From positions 272,576 to 336,575 of the forward strand of contig WBMW01000016.1 of the NCBI GenBank assembly GCA_013396635.1: DNA of 64,000 nucleotides. The letters run 5' to 3'. The notes under the pieces are model-generated. The model was not told the DNA's origin, did not search any database, and saw only the letters and a program-made list of their open reading frames with translations. Of the stretch, positions 49,038-61,960 are shown one piece after another; positions within the stretch are counted from its first letter, which is position 1; every line of letters begins with the position of its first letter. The translations under genes were made by a program, and so were the position numbers. Source of the stretch: Penelope pileata (lineage: Eukaryota > Chordata > Aves > Galliformes > Cracidae).

Positions 49038-51401
49038 CTAAAAAAGTAAGAGGCCAACATTTATGCTCACTGGACATTTGAGCAGCAAGAAGACCACAAT
49101 AAACTCAACATGATGCTGACTTTCCCACTATGGCATCTTAACGCTAAGCAACTGTTCACAGCTCTAGAATATTCCAGCAGAGAGTTAAAAAAGTTAATTC
49201 ATTTCAACGTTTATTATCTAATTCTTTTGAGAGAAAAAAAGCAGTATGAAATTTACTCCAATCCCACATCCAAATTTCAGTCCTAAAACAGAGTACTGTG
49301 ATATCAATAAGGTGTTTAGTGGTGCCATATGGCTTTAGAACATTTCTTTTCAAATAGACAATGCTTTATCACGAGCTTTAGCAGTACAGTTACTGTCAAG
49401 TGCTCTTAAGAAAAAATATATTCAGGAACTACAGTTTTCCAGTTCAAAGCAGCTCACAAAAATTCAATTTAAAAACTATTATTGAATTTACAAAGCATGA
49501 AGGAATGTATCTTCTAAGGAAAAGGAGTACAATGTTTTACCTGATTAGAACTGTAGAATAAAACTATTACAATGATTAAAAAGAAAAAGCTCTATTGAAA
49601 ATCAAATGGAACTAAATACAGCATTAAGACAAAATTGATGCAAGCTTTAGTTACAGTTGAAAAGATGTATCAAATGTCTTTCTTGCTGTGAGCAGTTAAT
49701 TGTTCAATCTTATAAAGGCCTTGACTAAACATCATGAAACAAGCCAAAAACAACCGGAAAAAAGATTTTTGTTGGACAATTCAATTATTAACCTCCCTTC
49801 AAAACCTCTCTTATCAGGGTCTGGAATAGAAGGCACCTACTGGCAAGAAGGAATTGTTTGGCTTCTGAACAGCCAGCAAGCCCCTATTACCTTAGCAGAT
49901 GTTTCATTTTTCACACAGCTGTGAATATCTAAAAGGATTTTGCTTTACTTTTCTTTACAGAAAAATCCATCAAGATACGACAAATCAGTTCTCAATGTGA
50001 GAATAAAAAACTGTTTGGCATCAGCATCTTAGTGCTTGCTTTGGTATCTAAATTAAAACGTTAGTGGGGAAGAAGATGCATTACTCTCCTCAAATCAGTC
50101 ACACTGTGGATGTAAATCAGCTTTGACTGCCTTTGTTTTCAAGATTTTAGGTTCCATTAAAACTGAAAGTAGCAACAAAATTTGGAGAATAAGGATACTT
50201 CCATTGATATATGCAAAATAATGCAGCCTTTTGTTAATTTCATACAAGTCCACGGGCTGCTGTATGCAAAAAGAGTATTTCCAGAGAACATTTTGCAAGC
50301 CATGGCTCTTCATTCTTCCAACACCAGTTACTCATGCTACAGTCACAGATTGTCGAGCAGATGACACCAGGGTCCTCTAATGCTTTTTCATATTCCTCCT
50401 TGAGCTTAAAAACTGAAAAGTTGTTTTTGTGAAACAGAAAGTTGATGATACTGGCTAAGTTTGCCTGAAATAACAATTTCCTCTATCATACTGATTAAAA
50501 AAGAAAAAAAAAAAGCATACTCAACATGTTCTTCTGGAACATTCAGGCACTCAGCAAAGGATTGTGCAGTTCTGATTCAGCTTTCCTTGGTAATGTTAGT
50601 TATCAGAAGGTATTCCTCCTTCTGCGTTACTGGGTCCCTACCCAACCCACGCACCTAAGCAAAGGACAGCTATTATCCATTGTGAGCAGCAATGCTTTGG
50701 GATGCTGAGGCCTGCACGAGCAGCCTGGAATCCTCATCGAGAGAATTGTTATGCCCGTGAGAACATTATACTGTAACATTTGTTCTTCCCTTTAAAGTAC
50801 TCCTTAAGAGAAGCCAGGAAAAAGTAAAAGCAAATTTCCAGTCATGTAAGCTAAAATAGACAACATACATGAAGTTTGTGAAACTTGACAAATAGGAATT
50901 AAAACTATGTACATACTTCAGTAGAGCTCTTTCAGTCATACTGTTTTTCTAAGAACAGATTCTTGAACAGATCTGACAGCTCACTGCTTGAAAAACAGGA
51001 GGGGAGCCTACTGTCATCTGCCAGAATAACTGACTCAGCTTGCTTATACTTTAGTGCTTGAGCAAAGCTCCAAACATATCCATGGCCTAAGTGTGGGTAA
51101 GACAGTATTTCTAGGTTTAAAATATTTAAATCTTACAACACAATGCTTTTCATCTAATGAATTTTATATTTCACATACTTCTGTTCCTTGCTTATCACGT
51201 TTACGCGATCACAGCTGAAAGTAAATGTGGCACAGTACTGGACTTTCCTTGCAACCTTAAATCTAGCTCTTTAAACTGTTCTTTAAGGAACAGTTTAAAT
51301 TGTACATGAGAGCTTAAATTCATAATGTATACAATATTTCACATAATGGTAGAATGGAGGAATCTAGCAGGCTAAGTATTCCCCAGGAATTCCACACTTA
51401 C
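49038..51401 (-). other. UTRN: Intron between exons 59- and 60-equivalent (2.4 kb)
   Basis: Starts GTAAGTGTGG and ends cttactttttTAG. AT-rich, with only short A-tracts (for example 50498-50514). No other gene or repeat family was recognised. Confidence 0.8.
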
Positions 51402-51670
51402 TGTAGTTTTTTCAATGTGATCTGGTAATGAATCTATGAGCAAGTCTCCCACAGGTTTCCAGCCATTCCTCACATTTTCAGCCTCCTTCAAGTCAGCGTC
51501 AAGGTCATCCATTGCACACTGCAAGTCTTTCAGTTTTTCCAATGCTTTGTCCACTTGCTTCTGCCAGATGCTGGCACTGGCATTTAGGTTCTCCCATTTC
51601 TCTTTTACCTCTGATGACTGCTTACGCATAGCTTTGGCAATCCTCATGGCTTTCTCCTCAGGGGTCAACT
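51402..51670 (-). CDS. UTRN: UTRN exon, dystrophin exon 59 equivalent: last spectrin-like repeat
   Basis: This 269-nt exon begins after tttgcctctacag and ends ...AAAACTACA|GTAAGT. It encodes a Lys/Glu-rich helical stretch starting LTPEEKAMRIAKAMRKQSSE and ending with RNGWKPVGDLLIDSLPDHIE followed by KTT. It forms helices of the last spectrin-like repeat of the rod, next to hinge 4. The motif WKPVGDLLIDSL is shared with dystrophin (WQPVGDLLIDSL), while AMRKQSSEVKEKWE and AMDDLDADLKEAE are utrophin-type. It is the longest complete exon in the window, and the length equals that of dystrophin exon 59. Open frames on the plus strand over this region are shadows. Confidence 0.97.
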
Positions 51671-54388
51671 CTGTAGAGGCAAAGAAAAGTTACGCTGTTT
51701 ATTTCTTCTCTTATTTGTGCCTAATTAGAGTGCTCCTGAGGTGCATGCTCAAGAAAGTCCTTAAGTCCAGAGTCAACTGATAATTTATTTCAGCAGGTAA
51801 AAAGTACCAGAAAGTCCATTTTTCCATAATTGAAATAAACCTTCAGACATCCTTAATGACAAAATAAAGTTTGATAAGATGACAGGAAACTATTCCTGAC
51901 TTCCCTGTATTATATCTGCAAAGCAAAGGCAGCTTACTGCTGGTTTGATGGAGGCATAGAGGAGGAAACAAAAGACTACACTTCCCTGCTGGAAACTGCA
52001 GTATGGATTCGAGGGCCATTTCGTGTAGAAAGAACAAGAAGAGCACTTGCCATTCAGTCACTTACCATCATCTTCCAACCTACCCTCAAGATATCTCTTC
52101 CTATTTGTTAGCAAAATACCAAAGTATACTGAGTACCAAGAGCAGCTGTGGTTGAATAAACAAAGCCAAAGTGGTCACACAACTACAGGAGATGACACTG
52201 ATTATTTCAGTAAGTTGCTTATATTTAAATCCCTACTCCCTGGTGAGTCTGTAAAACACAGGACAGCACTCCACACTACAGACATGCTTCATCTTTTATT
52301 GACAACAAGCACTGAGTCAACTGGTGGCACATCTCCTCTCCACTACATATTATTTTTGCAAACCAGACAGGTAAGTCTATCGATAAGGGAACACTTCCTC
52401 TTCCTTGGTCTTCAGTCCCCCAGTAGGTCCTGCCAACTGCTGCTCAGATTGGCCTTACTGAAGGAAGTCACAGATAGCTTCCTTCACCAGGGAAGGGTTG
52501 TTTCAGTAATGACAAACAAACTAAGCCAGCCTCAGAGAATGCCCCTTCTACACAGCAACCTCACAGCTTTAGTAGGCAGAGAAATAAGCAGGAGAAAGTT
52601 GATATAATGCAGAAAATAGCAGGAAACAAAAGAGATACAGCATACTCAAAAACTAAGCCAAGTGGCCTTCTATTCACTCCTACATAAAGGCCTTAAAAAA
52701 GTTTTATCACAGTGTCTTTTTCAATTAAAACTCAAATGTTGTATATGAATGAATTATACACAATAACACAAAGATGAAAGCACCATTTTTGTCAGAGGAT
52801 AAATGAGACATACAACTTTCATATACTATATTTAAAGATATAATAACAAAGATTGGAGCTGTACACCACGGGAGAGGGAGTGACTGGGAAGGGGAGGTGG
52901 ACAGGGGAAAAGAGAATGTCAAAGTAAATGCACTGTTCTAGCTGAAGAAGTTTAATTACTATGCTTCTGGTGATGCAAATAATGTTCCTTATCTTGCACT
53001 ACTGAAAAGTATGCAGTATGCTATGAGTAACTAATACAAAATAAATCATTAGAATACATCCAATTTGTAGCTAAGGAAGGCAGGCACATTTTTCTAGATG
53101 ATAAAGTAACAGGAAGTTGTTTGGATCAAAGCCAGAATTTCTGTCAACTAATTCCACATATTTATGTTTTTTCCAACCTTTTTTGCCCACATTTGTCTTG
53201 AAACATGTTATACTACAAGTGCGCTCGTACTAGAAGAATGGAATCCAGACACCATCTGAGAAAAAAGCATAATGTGCACATTTTCCATTTTAATTGGTGG
53301 TGCAGGGTGGACAGGATGCTGCCAAATGACCAAGAGCTGCCCAAAAGCACAAGGCAACTTGCTAAGAATTGGTTAGTTAAGAGAAAAAAGTATCATCAGC
53401 AGTAACCAAAGCAGAATGAGAGGCAAGGACCAACAAGAGCAAACACCATAGAAAAGGTGGAGATAAGTCTCTAGGCTGTAGGCAGAACATGTTATGAGTT
53501 CTAGAATTACAATCAACAGAAAGGTATTTGAAAAAAGTGAGGCTGAGAGGGACAAAAGAAATTTTGAGCATTCACGCTTTACTGAGATATTGCAGTGACT
53601 TGCTGAGTGTCATAAGCTATTCGGCAAGAGCACTACTCGTGTCCTCTGCTTGCAAAGGTAGAGGCCAGTCAGGCTTAGGGATATTGCAAGGGCAAGAGGA
53701 TGTTTTGGAAGAGGAATATGGAGAAGAACAGACAGGAAAAAAAACTGCATACGTTAACAAGATACATAGGGAAATAAATTATGTATGGAGCTCTGGAATA
53801 CAGAAGCATGGAAGTAACCCACAATTTGCAATACTGACAACCAGAATAAAGATGAAGACCAAAGACAGGCTGTGATAAATTGTACCTTTTCCCTTCAGTT
53901 TCAGCAATTCACGGTAGAATAAGCTACATCATAGGACAACACAGTTCTGGGATGATCTTTACCCCAAGCTTTGCAAGAGATTTTAAGAAAAGAAATAAAA
54001 CTCAAATTCTAAACAGACAAACAAACCTTTTCAGATAAAAGTTGTTGGTTTATAAGGAAAGGGAAAGGGAAACGGAAAGAAAAAACAAACCAGCTATTAA
54101 ATGCTTACTTAAAAGACACCAAAGTTGTCATCACTGGCAGTAATTCTGCAATTATTCACCATTATGAATATTCCATTGATGAGTTAATGACAATCAACTA
54201 CAGTCCAGTGACAAAGGGACTGCACGTAACCTGGAAGCCAAGCCAAGGTGCAGCACAAGAGGCAAATTGCACCTAGTGGCAGCGCTAACTACCATTAGAT
54301 AGACAACGAGTCCCCACTAGTAAAAGCTGCAGGATTTAAATGAGGACTAAGGGAGCGCCTGAAGTTAGAACACTTTACAGAAGGAAAA

Positions 54389-54957
54389 GTGTTCAATGTC
54401 TTCATCAACGACCTTGATGAGGGGATAGTGTCCACCCTCAGCAAGTTTGCTGATGACACGAAGCAGGGGGGAGTGGCTGACATGCCAGAAGGCTGTGCTG
54501 CCATTCAGCGAGACCTGGACAGGCTGGAGAGATGGGCAGAGAGGAACCTGATGAGGTTCAACAAAAGCAAGTGTAGAGTCTTGCACCTGGGGAGGAATAA
54601 CCGCATGCACCAGTACAGGCTGGGGGATGACCTGCTGGAGAGGAGCTCTACAGAGAGGGACCTGGGGGTCCTGGTAGATGACAGGTTGGCCATGAGCCAG
54701 CAGTGTGCCCTGGTGGCCAAGAAGGCCAATGGGATCCTAGGGTGCATTAAAAAGANGAACTTCTTCACGGTGCGGGTGACGGAGCACTGGAACAGGCTGC
54801 CCAGGGAGGTTGTGGAGTCTCCTTCCCTGGAGATATTCAAGACCCGCCTGGACGCCTACCTGTGCAACCTGCTGTAGGGAACCTGCTCTGGCAGGGGGGT
54901 TGGACTCGATGATCTCTTGAGGTCCCTTCCAACCCCTGCAATTCTGTGATTCTGTGA
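54389..54957 (+). mobile_element. CR1 LINE, relatively intact 3' end with internal deletion, antisense to UTRN
   Basis: Encodes the C-terminal part of the CR1 reverse transcriptase, including the catalytic FADDTK motif (about residue 21 of the 162-residue frame at 54389-54877), then the GILGCIKK stretch. It continues directly with NFFTVRVTEHWNRLPREVVE. Full CR1 ORF2 has well over 100 residues between these two points, so a middle piece is missing. The join holds the ambiguous base N at 54756. The 3' UTR ends in two perfect octamer-type repeats (gcaattctgtgattctgtga), indicating a younger copy. It is not autonomous. Confidence 0.93.
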
Positions 54958-57900
54958 AAGCAAATATTGAGCTTTGTTGAAAAGGGGCAGAAGGTTGCAG
55001 ACCAAATGGAGGAGTCTCCTTGGCTGGTATTCTGAAACTTTATACAACTTTATATAGCATTATACCAAGAAACTGGACTAAGTAGAAGTTGCAAATATGC
55101 AAAGCTGCCAACTGCCATTTTCATCCAGTCTCAGGTATTGGCATCATCTTCACCTGTTATTAGAGCCAAGACTAACAATTCTGCACAAAAGAGTAGCATG
55201 GCAGAAGGCATTAACAGTTCTAAGCTATATGATTAGCAGGTCATTTGAAATGAGCAGTCACTTCACAAGGAGCATCCCCAGAAAGCTTTAACTAGAGTGA
55301 CGTATCTTGAAAAATTTTTGCTTGGCTATAATGGTACTGACACAACAGCTACAACAAGGCAGCTTTACTCATGACAGGCCAGTCACATATTCTGGGAGGG
55401 AAAAAGATTCCAGATTGATTGGGGTGATATAAGTATCCTAACAGAACTGAAAACAGAAATATTTTGAAGATCACTCATCAAATCAGTGGCATTGTTCAAC
55501 AGAATCTGCCACCTATTTTATTTGAAAAATATTAATTCCTTGCAAGACTGCTTTATTTTACAAAAGTCTTTGGAGTGCTTGTAAATTTGCCCTAAAAAGA
55601 CATTTACTGGAGAAATAAAGCCAAACACGCATTTTTACGAGCTATAAAGCCATTCAGCTTCTATTCAGTTAAGAGAGAAATACATCTTGCATGACTTCAC
55701 CTTTTCCGTCATGTAAACCCAACTTATTAATGAGCACTCCATTGCTTATTTCAAGCAGAGAGCGCATTCTCCAAGATACTGGTTGCACAGCATAGAGTTG
55801 TAAACCTAGTGTCATAAAAATGTTTTAAAGTAAAGAATTTCCTGCTATGAGTCTTAAATTTGTTTCATCAATCTGTCATTATACACAGTGGCAGACAAAC
55901 ACAGCTCCCTTACGCTGTGAAAAAACGCTACATGCTACTTGCTGCTCTTTTGTCACTTATTACATTATCTCCACTTCAGTAGCTGCTCAGAAAAAAGACA
56001 AGCCTATATTCATCTGTTTATGAGAGAGAGAAGATAGTAACTGACCTTGCATTCAGAGAAAAAGAACAGGAAAAATATGCTCCTGTAGTGAAAAAAACCC
56101 TTGATTTTAATTAGCATTTTTTTTGTTGTCACAAACAAAGTGATAAAAGCACCAGGAGTTTTTCTGTGTCTCTAGCAGAGAGTGCACCTTGGAAAGAAGA
56201 CTTTCAAGGCTGAACTTTGCAGTACAAGCTCCTTACATGTTTGCATATAAGGAGAATACTTAACATATGGAGGTTCTCCGTGAACAAAGTTCTACTTGCT
56301 TAAGAATTTATTTTAGACTGCGTAAGCTGTTCTGGCTCTGGCAGTTTTGATTCTCAACAACTCTGCTTGATCCCCATGTTACTGACTTGAGCTAGTGACC
56401 TCTTTCTGTCTTGCCAGAATTACATTAATTACCTTTGCTGTATTTTTTGCTTTATTTTATCGTTATGTCAAACATTCTCTCTTCCTTGATTCAGTCAATC
56501 TTTGTAGCAAAAAAAACAATGGGTAAAACTGTACTGCAACCATTACGAACAACTTCAGAGCATTTGAACAGACACAATGGCACACTGTCAAGTTTGTTAG
56601 CAGAAGAGACAAGAGCACTGTTATTGTTGCCTGATGAAGTCTTCAGCATTACTCCAGTGAAAGCATTCAATGGGTTTCTGAAAACCTGGACAGAAAACTT
56701 AGTTCTGATGGGATAGCAACAGGAACTTTAAAGAACAATTGGCAAGTGGTTAATGTGGAAATGCAGCAATTAGTTGGACTAACAACTCAGTATTTCACCT
56801 TTCTCTTCTAGTTCAAGAATCTATTGCATATAAACAAATTATTTTTACAAAAAATAATCTATTGCATTAAAACAAAGAAAAACCAAAATCACTCATTTTT
56901 GTCTTAGCCTTTTCAGGCTTTATTTAATCAAAACTGAAAGTTCTTCAAACCAGAGAAATATAATCATATGGAGTGAATGAGAAATGTCTCTGCAGGATAA
57001 AAGAAATTATTGTTGGCCTGCAGAAGACAGAGTCCCAAAAGCAAAGAAAATGAATTCTCAGAGCTGCTAACATCATATGCTGAATACTTCTGGAAAGGGC
57101 CTGGATTATTCGTCTCCAGATAAAGAGATGTAAGAACAATACTAGTAAATACATATACCCCTTAATACTGGTTGTTGATATATCTCAGTGGGTGCTGGTG
57201 GGGAAAAAGCAAAAGGACGGATGAAACAAAGAGAAAATAACTTTCAGTTAAGACAGTTAATTAAGTTATTCCATTCTATCTATCCCAGGAAAACTAAAGA
57301 TTACAGCAACCCTGAGAAACATGCATTCATACAGCATAACCAATGTAATTTATCTGTATAATAAAAGCATACAACACTTCTCACTAAAAACCAGCCACCA
57401 TTTTTATTAAATGCTGTGATCTAAAGCACAGTGAAAGCCTGAAGTTTGTGTTGCTCAAGGAACATAAAACAGGCATGAAATTTTATTTTAGTCTGTGCTT
57501 GCCACAAAACCAGAAATAAACAATGATAAAAGTATTGCTGAAGCATCAGTAAGCTACTATGTCTTCCAGTTTCTGTTGAAGGGAGAGTACTAATGGAGAA
57601 AAGGGTATCAACACTGAATCCCACTTATACCAGGCAAGCAAGGAAGTAGTTCTATGCTTCCTTCCAAATCACTGCAGTTGCAAACTACTAGGCCTTTTAT
57701 TTCTTCAAAGACCAATAAAGATTTTTCTTTTCTGGCCCAGAACATGCAACAGATAGCTCCTCAGCAAGGCCGCAGGTCACCAAAACACATCCTCTGCTGG
57801 CATTTAAAAAAATAAAAAGCATAATTTATTTAAAAAAAAAAATCAAAAATAAAGACAATGCAGGCAGCACAATAGACAGTCCTAGCCTTTGACACCCATC

Positions 57901-60900
57901 TGTCATCTGCATTGCTATTAGCATAACTGAGAGATCTCTTACAGATTCAGCTTTGATTCTATCTGTCTTTAAAACAAGGCAGCAGTTTAAGAACATGGCC
58001 TCCACCTGGGAAGCATCCTGTATTTCAGATAAAACTGGGCCACAGCACAGCATGTAACTGTGCTTATATCCCAAGGTTAAAAATAAAAATAAAATAATAA
58101 CAATGATTAAAAAAAAAGATAAAATTAACCCCTAGTTAACCACTATGGCCTCAGTTTGTTTCCAATATTCACCTGTTAAAAATCCTGGCTTAAACTCCTC
58201 TAAGGCTTCACTCCACACCACTCAAAATTGAAACAACTTTCTTTAATTTTTGCTAATACCACTCTGAGCAGGCATTTAGACGCTGTAAGATAAATTTTAA
58301 GGCTCCGCTCAGGTGGACTAAACTTGAAGGATGACTGAGGTCTGTTTGAAAAGGAAGATAAATATTTTCCCATGGGTAGCTGCATGTTTCAAACAGTTCG
58401 AGCACCAGCTAAAACACAGGTAGCGATGTTCACAATAGTGTAAGTAGCTTCTGAGCATGAGCCCATTGACCTCCAGTGGCCCACATGCTCCTCATTCTCC
58501 TATAACGTTTACACTCAAGATTTCAGTACTCAGCCCTTCTGGGTAGGAGAGAACAGAAACATATTCCAGTAATGCGTGACAGCTAGGATACAAGTGGTTT
58601 GGAATAGAAATCCTGCCCACTCCGTACATTAGAACACAGTAAATTGCCTGTTTACACTAAGGTCTTCCCTGCTAAGGAGAAAAATCATGGCAGATAATTT
58701 ATCTGAACTTGTTCAGTAGCAGAAAGCAAAGAAGTTCGAATTTTATTTATGTCAGAAACAGGAGAATATGTTGTGTGGTTACAAGTTTAAATAAAGTACC
58801 TGCACATAATTCACTGATACCTACAATATCTCTCTTATAATGCAGATGTGGTTCATGGGGTTTCCCACACTTTCAATTAAAATAAGACAACAGACAGAAA
58901 ATATTTAATTTTAAACGATGACTTTATCACATGACCTTCAATATCAAATAAAAGCCTTCAAAGCTAGGAATCTGACTGCCATAACAGAACTTTCACAACA
59001 CTGCAGACTCCTGGAAACATTCTCTATTGCACTGGGAATCGCTATAACGGCCTAATCTGATAAAATGTTAATTTGTGTCATCATCTAAAAAATTTAGCTC
59101 CACTCCCTCACACTACAGGAGTGGAATTTTAAGGACAGAATTTCAGAAAAGCTCTGTATTTCTTCTTTCCTTTGTGTATCTCACACCCAGTAACCTTACT
59201 AAAAGGTTAACTGCAACTATGTCATAGATCTAAAAATGTGCAAAAAGTTTATCATAATTCAAAGTTCTCTTCTATACCATGGAAAAATGGCAACAAAGCT
59301 TAAAAAAAAAAAAAAAAGTGAGTATTTCTAATTTCCCTATCCTGATCAGCTATAAAATTCAGCAGCTGGCCTGGTGGTTTCTATCAATCAGCTTCATTCA
59401 GACGCCAAAGTTCAAAGGCAAGAAGGATCAAGCTTGTTTTTGTATTGTTGCCTCCCTAAGGAAATAAGAAGAAAAGACAGGTGATAAAAAATGATAGGTA
59501 ATGAAATTAGCTTTGAAGGAAGTTTCCTAAAAGCTGAGGAATGGTGTTTGAATATGGCAGGTACTACATGGTACAGCTGAACGCTGACATGGCAAATAAG
59601 GCCAACACAAGAAAGAAGAAACCAAGGCTAGCTCATAACCTGTTTTACATTCTTGTGACATATCTGAAATTAACAACAAAGTTATCAACAGTATCAGGTT
59701 ACAAGGGAACCTGTAACAAATACTCTCTTGGGAAGTAACAGTGAATGTACATAAATTAATCTTTGTTAATCAAGGTCAAAACCAATTCTTAAAAGTTTTC
59801 TCCTAAATCGCTCACTCCTTGTCCTTGCAACGAGGCCTTCCCTGGCATGAACAGATCTAGGGGGAAAAAGTACATGAGAGAGAGGCTGAAGAAAGCAATT
59901 CAGAACCAGCAAGTAAGTATATCAGTCAAGGTCTGATCGCAGAGAATTCCCTGATGCCAATCTCCTCCCAGCCTGGCATCATGAACAATTTCAATTCCTG
60001 CAGCAAGCATGCAAGGACAGAAGCAACAATCCATGGAGAGCAGTACCTCAACCACTAACACATACTGTATATATAAAATTTGAATTAGACCAGAAGTCGC
60101 ACATAAATTACAATAAGATTCACAAGCAGGTAATGAGAAACCTCTCCAAAAGGACATGATATGCTGTCAGAACTGTAATGCTCAGTAATCCAATATTCTG
60201 CTCATGAAAACATCTGCGCAAATCTGTCTGGATAAGCCTTTGTACAAACAAGCAAATTCTTTCTTGAGCATCAGAACAAAGTCCTGAAAACAACCTAGGC
60301 TCTTACTCTGTCACACCAGAACTGAAATCCAGATCGCTAATTGCAAATGATCCTTTATGTGCCATGCTTTACTGCTGTTTAAATTTAGGGAAATTTAGAT
60401 TTAAATTTAAAACTGTGGTTAACTGAAATTATCTTTACCATTTCTATTTCAAAAAAAACCTCTCAGACATTGTTGACTACTTCGTGCCTGGGCAGAATTA
60501 CTTTTTTTACCTAACAGCCCAAGTGCAAATTAGGTGAAGTCTGACAATTAATACAAGGATTGAATTAGAGTATGATTCAGTTTCCTTTTGTAGTGTCTGT
60601 TTGTAAAAGAATAGAGAAAGCTTCAAAGATGATGCCTGAAAAGATATGATAGGGTTTATTTTAAAATATTATGAATATATTTAAGGGATGTTCTAGCAAG
60701 CTAAGTTTTTTTTGCAATTATGTTTTGATTGTATTATGCATTTCAATGGGATGTGAAAAGGTTGCTCAGATTGTCTGAATTTATTATAATGTACAAGAGA
60801 GTCTGAACTGAAGCCACAGCAGAATCACATGGCAAGTCTACTGCAAAAAATATGCAGATGGAGACTGAAACAATCCTGAGATAAGTAGTCCAACATATCC

Positions 60901-61479
60901 CGAATTTTTATATAACTAGCAACAAGCCATTTGCATTGCCATTGCCTTTGTGTAATTTGAGGGGCTGGGTATCTTACAATCTCTTTGGATTAGCTAACCC
61001 TGCGCCTAAACACTCCTGCTATTAGGTAAAAAGTATCTTTAAGAAATAGTGATTTTCCAACTAATGATATTATGACTTCCAAGAAATAAATGTTTTTTGC
61101 TCTTTGTACTACAGCTTACAATCCAAAACCATGTTCTTCACCTTTAACAATGTTAAGTGTACTTCACTGAAGTTAATGAGCAAGCTTCAATCTACTGCAG
61201 AGAACACAATGATTGAGAGGCTGACAGAAAATAAAACATTAAACATTTTAAAAGCAAACAAGCCTGCACTCACAGCCCTCGCTAAAAATGGTTATTCAGA
61301 AGAAAGATTGCACATCTCTGGACATGTTCAAGTCCAAAGGCGCAGCTTTCTGGAGATTAGTGGCATTATTTCTCAGAAAAAATGTATTAGACTCAGTCTG
61401 GGGTGAAATTTAACGTCTTTTGATATTTAAGAGATCAGAGCAGAAGTTTCAAAGATACCTTTTGGCTTGAAAGCCTGTC

Positions 61480-61960
61480 AATCTATAGAAACACTGCTCT
61501 GGATAGGGTGTCTGTGTCCACGTGCTGTCAGGGGGGCTCTGTGAGAAGGAGCCAAGGGCTGCCCCATGCCAGTTCGGGCCAGCTCTGCAGGACACAGCTG
61601 AGCCCATCTGCCAACCCTGCGGCACCTCTGGGAGAACATGTTTAAGAAAGAGCAGAAGACACCAGAGAGAGGAGGAGGGAACAAGGAATGGGATAGAGCA
61701 GAGGTTGGAGGAGCAACATCAACTTCATGGCAGGGCAGGTATTTCCTGCCAGCCACAGAGAGTGCACAGTGGGCAGAGGAAAGGTGTGAGGAGAAAGAGC
61801 AGCAGAGAGAAACCACTAGGCTGGCCGCAGGCACTCCTCATCTTCCCAGACGTTTGCACCACTTCTCGACTTGTTGAACAGACCACGTTTGACCTGTGGA
61901 CAGGGGAAGGAGCTGGGAATGAAGGAGTCAGGTTGAGAATGAGAAAGGGGAAAGGTCATG
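61480..61960. repeat. GC-rich segment resembling an avian endogenous retroelement
   Basis: The stretch is markedly GC-rich against AT-rich flanks. It contains motifs such as gccagttcgggccagctctg and a purine-rich gtgaggagaaagagcagcag. These recall LTR/leader regions of avian ERVL-like elements, but I could not confirm the family. Open frames on both strands (158 and 118 codons) have no retroviral domain. Confidence 0.35.

Noticed and set aside
5464..51670. Dystrophin (DMD) rather than utrophin as the gene
   Set aside because: [34 protein letters not shown] and AMRKQSSEVKEKWE are utrophin-type. Dystrophin differs at each of these places.
51436..51780. 114-codon plus-strand frame over the exon at 51402-51670
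   Set aside because: It lies opposite the spectrin-repeat exon, and its Ser/Phe-rich product is what a Lys/Glu-rich coding strand gives in antisense.
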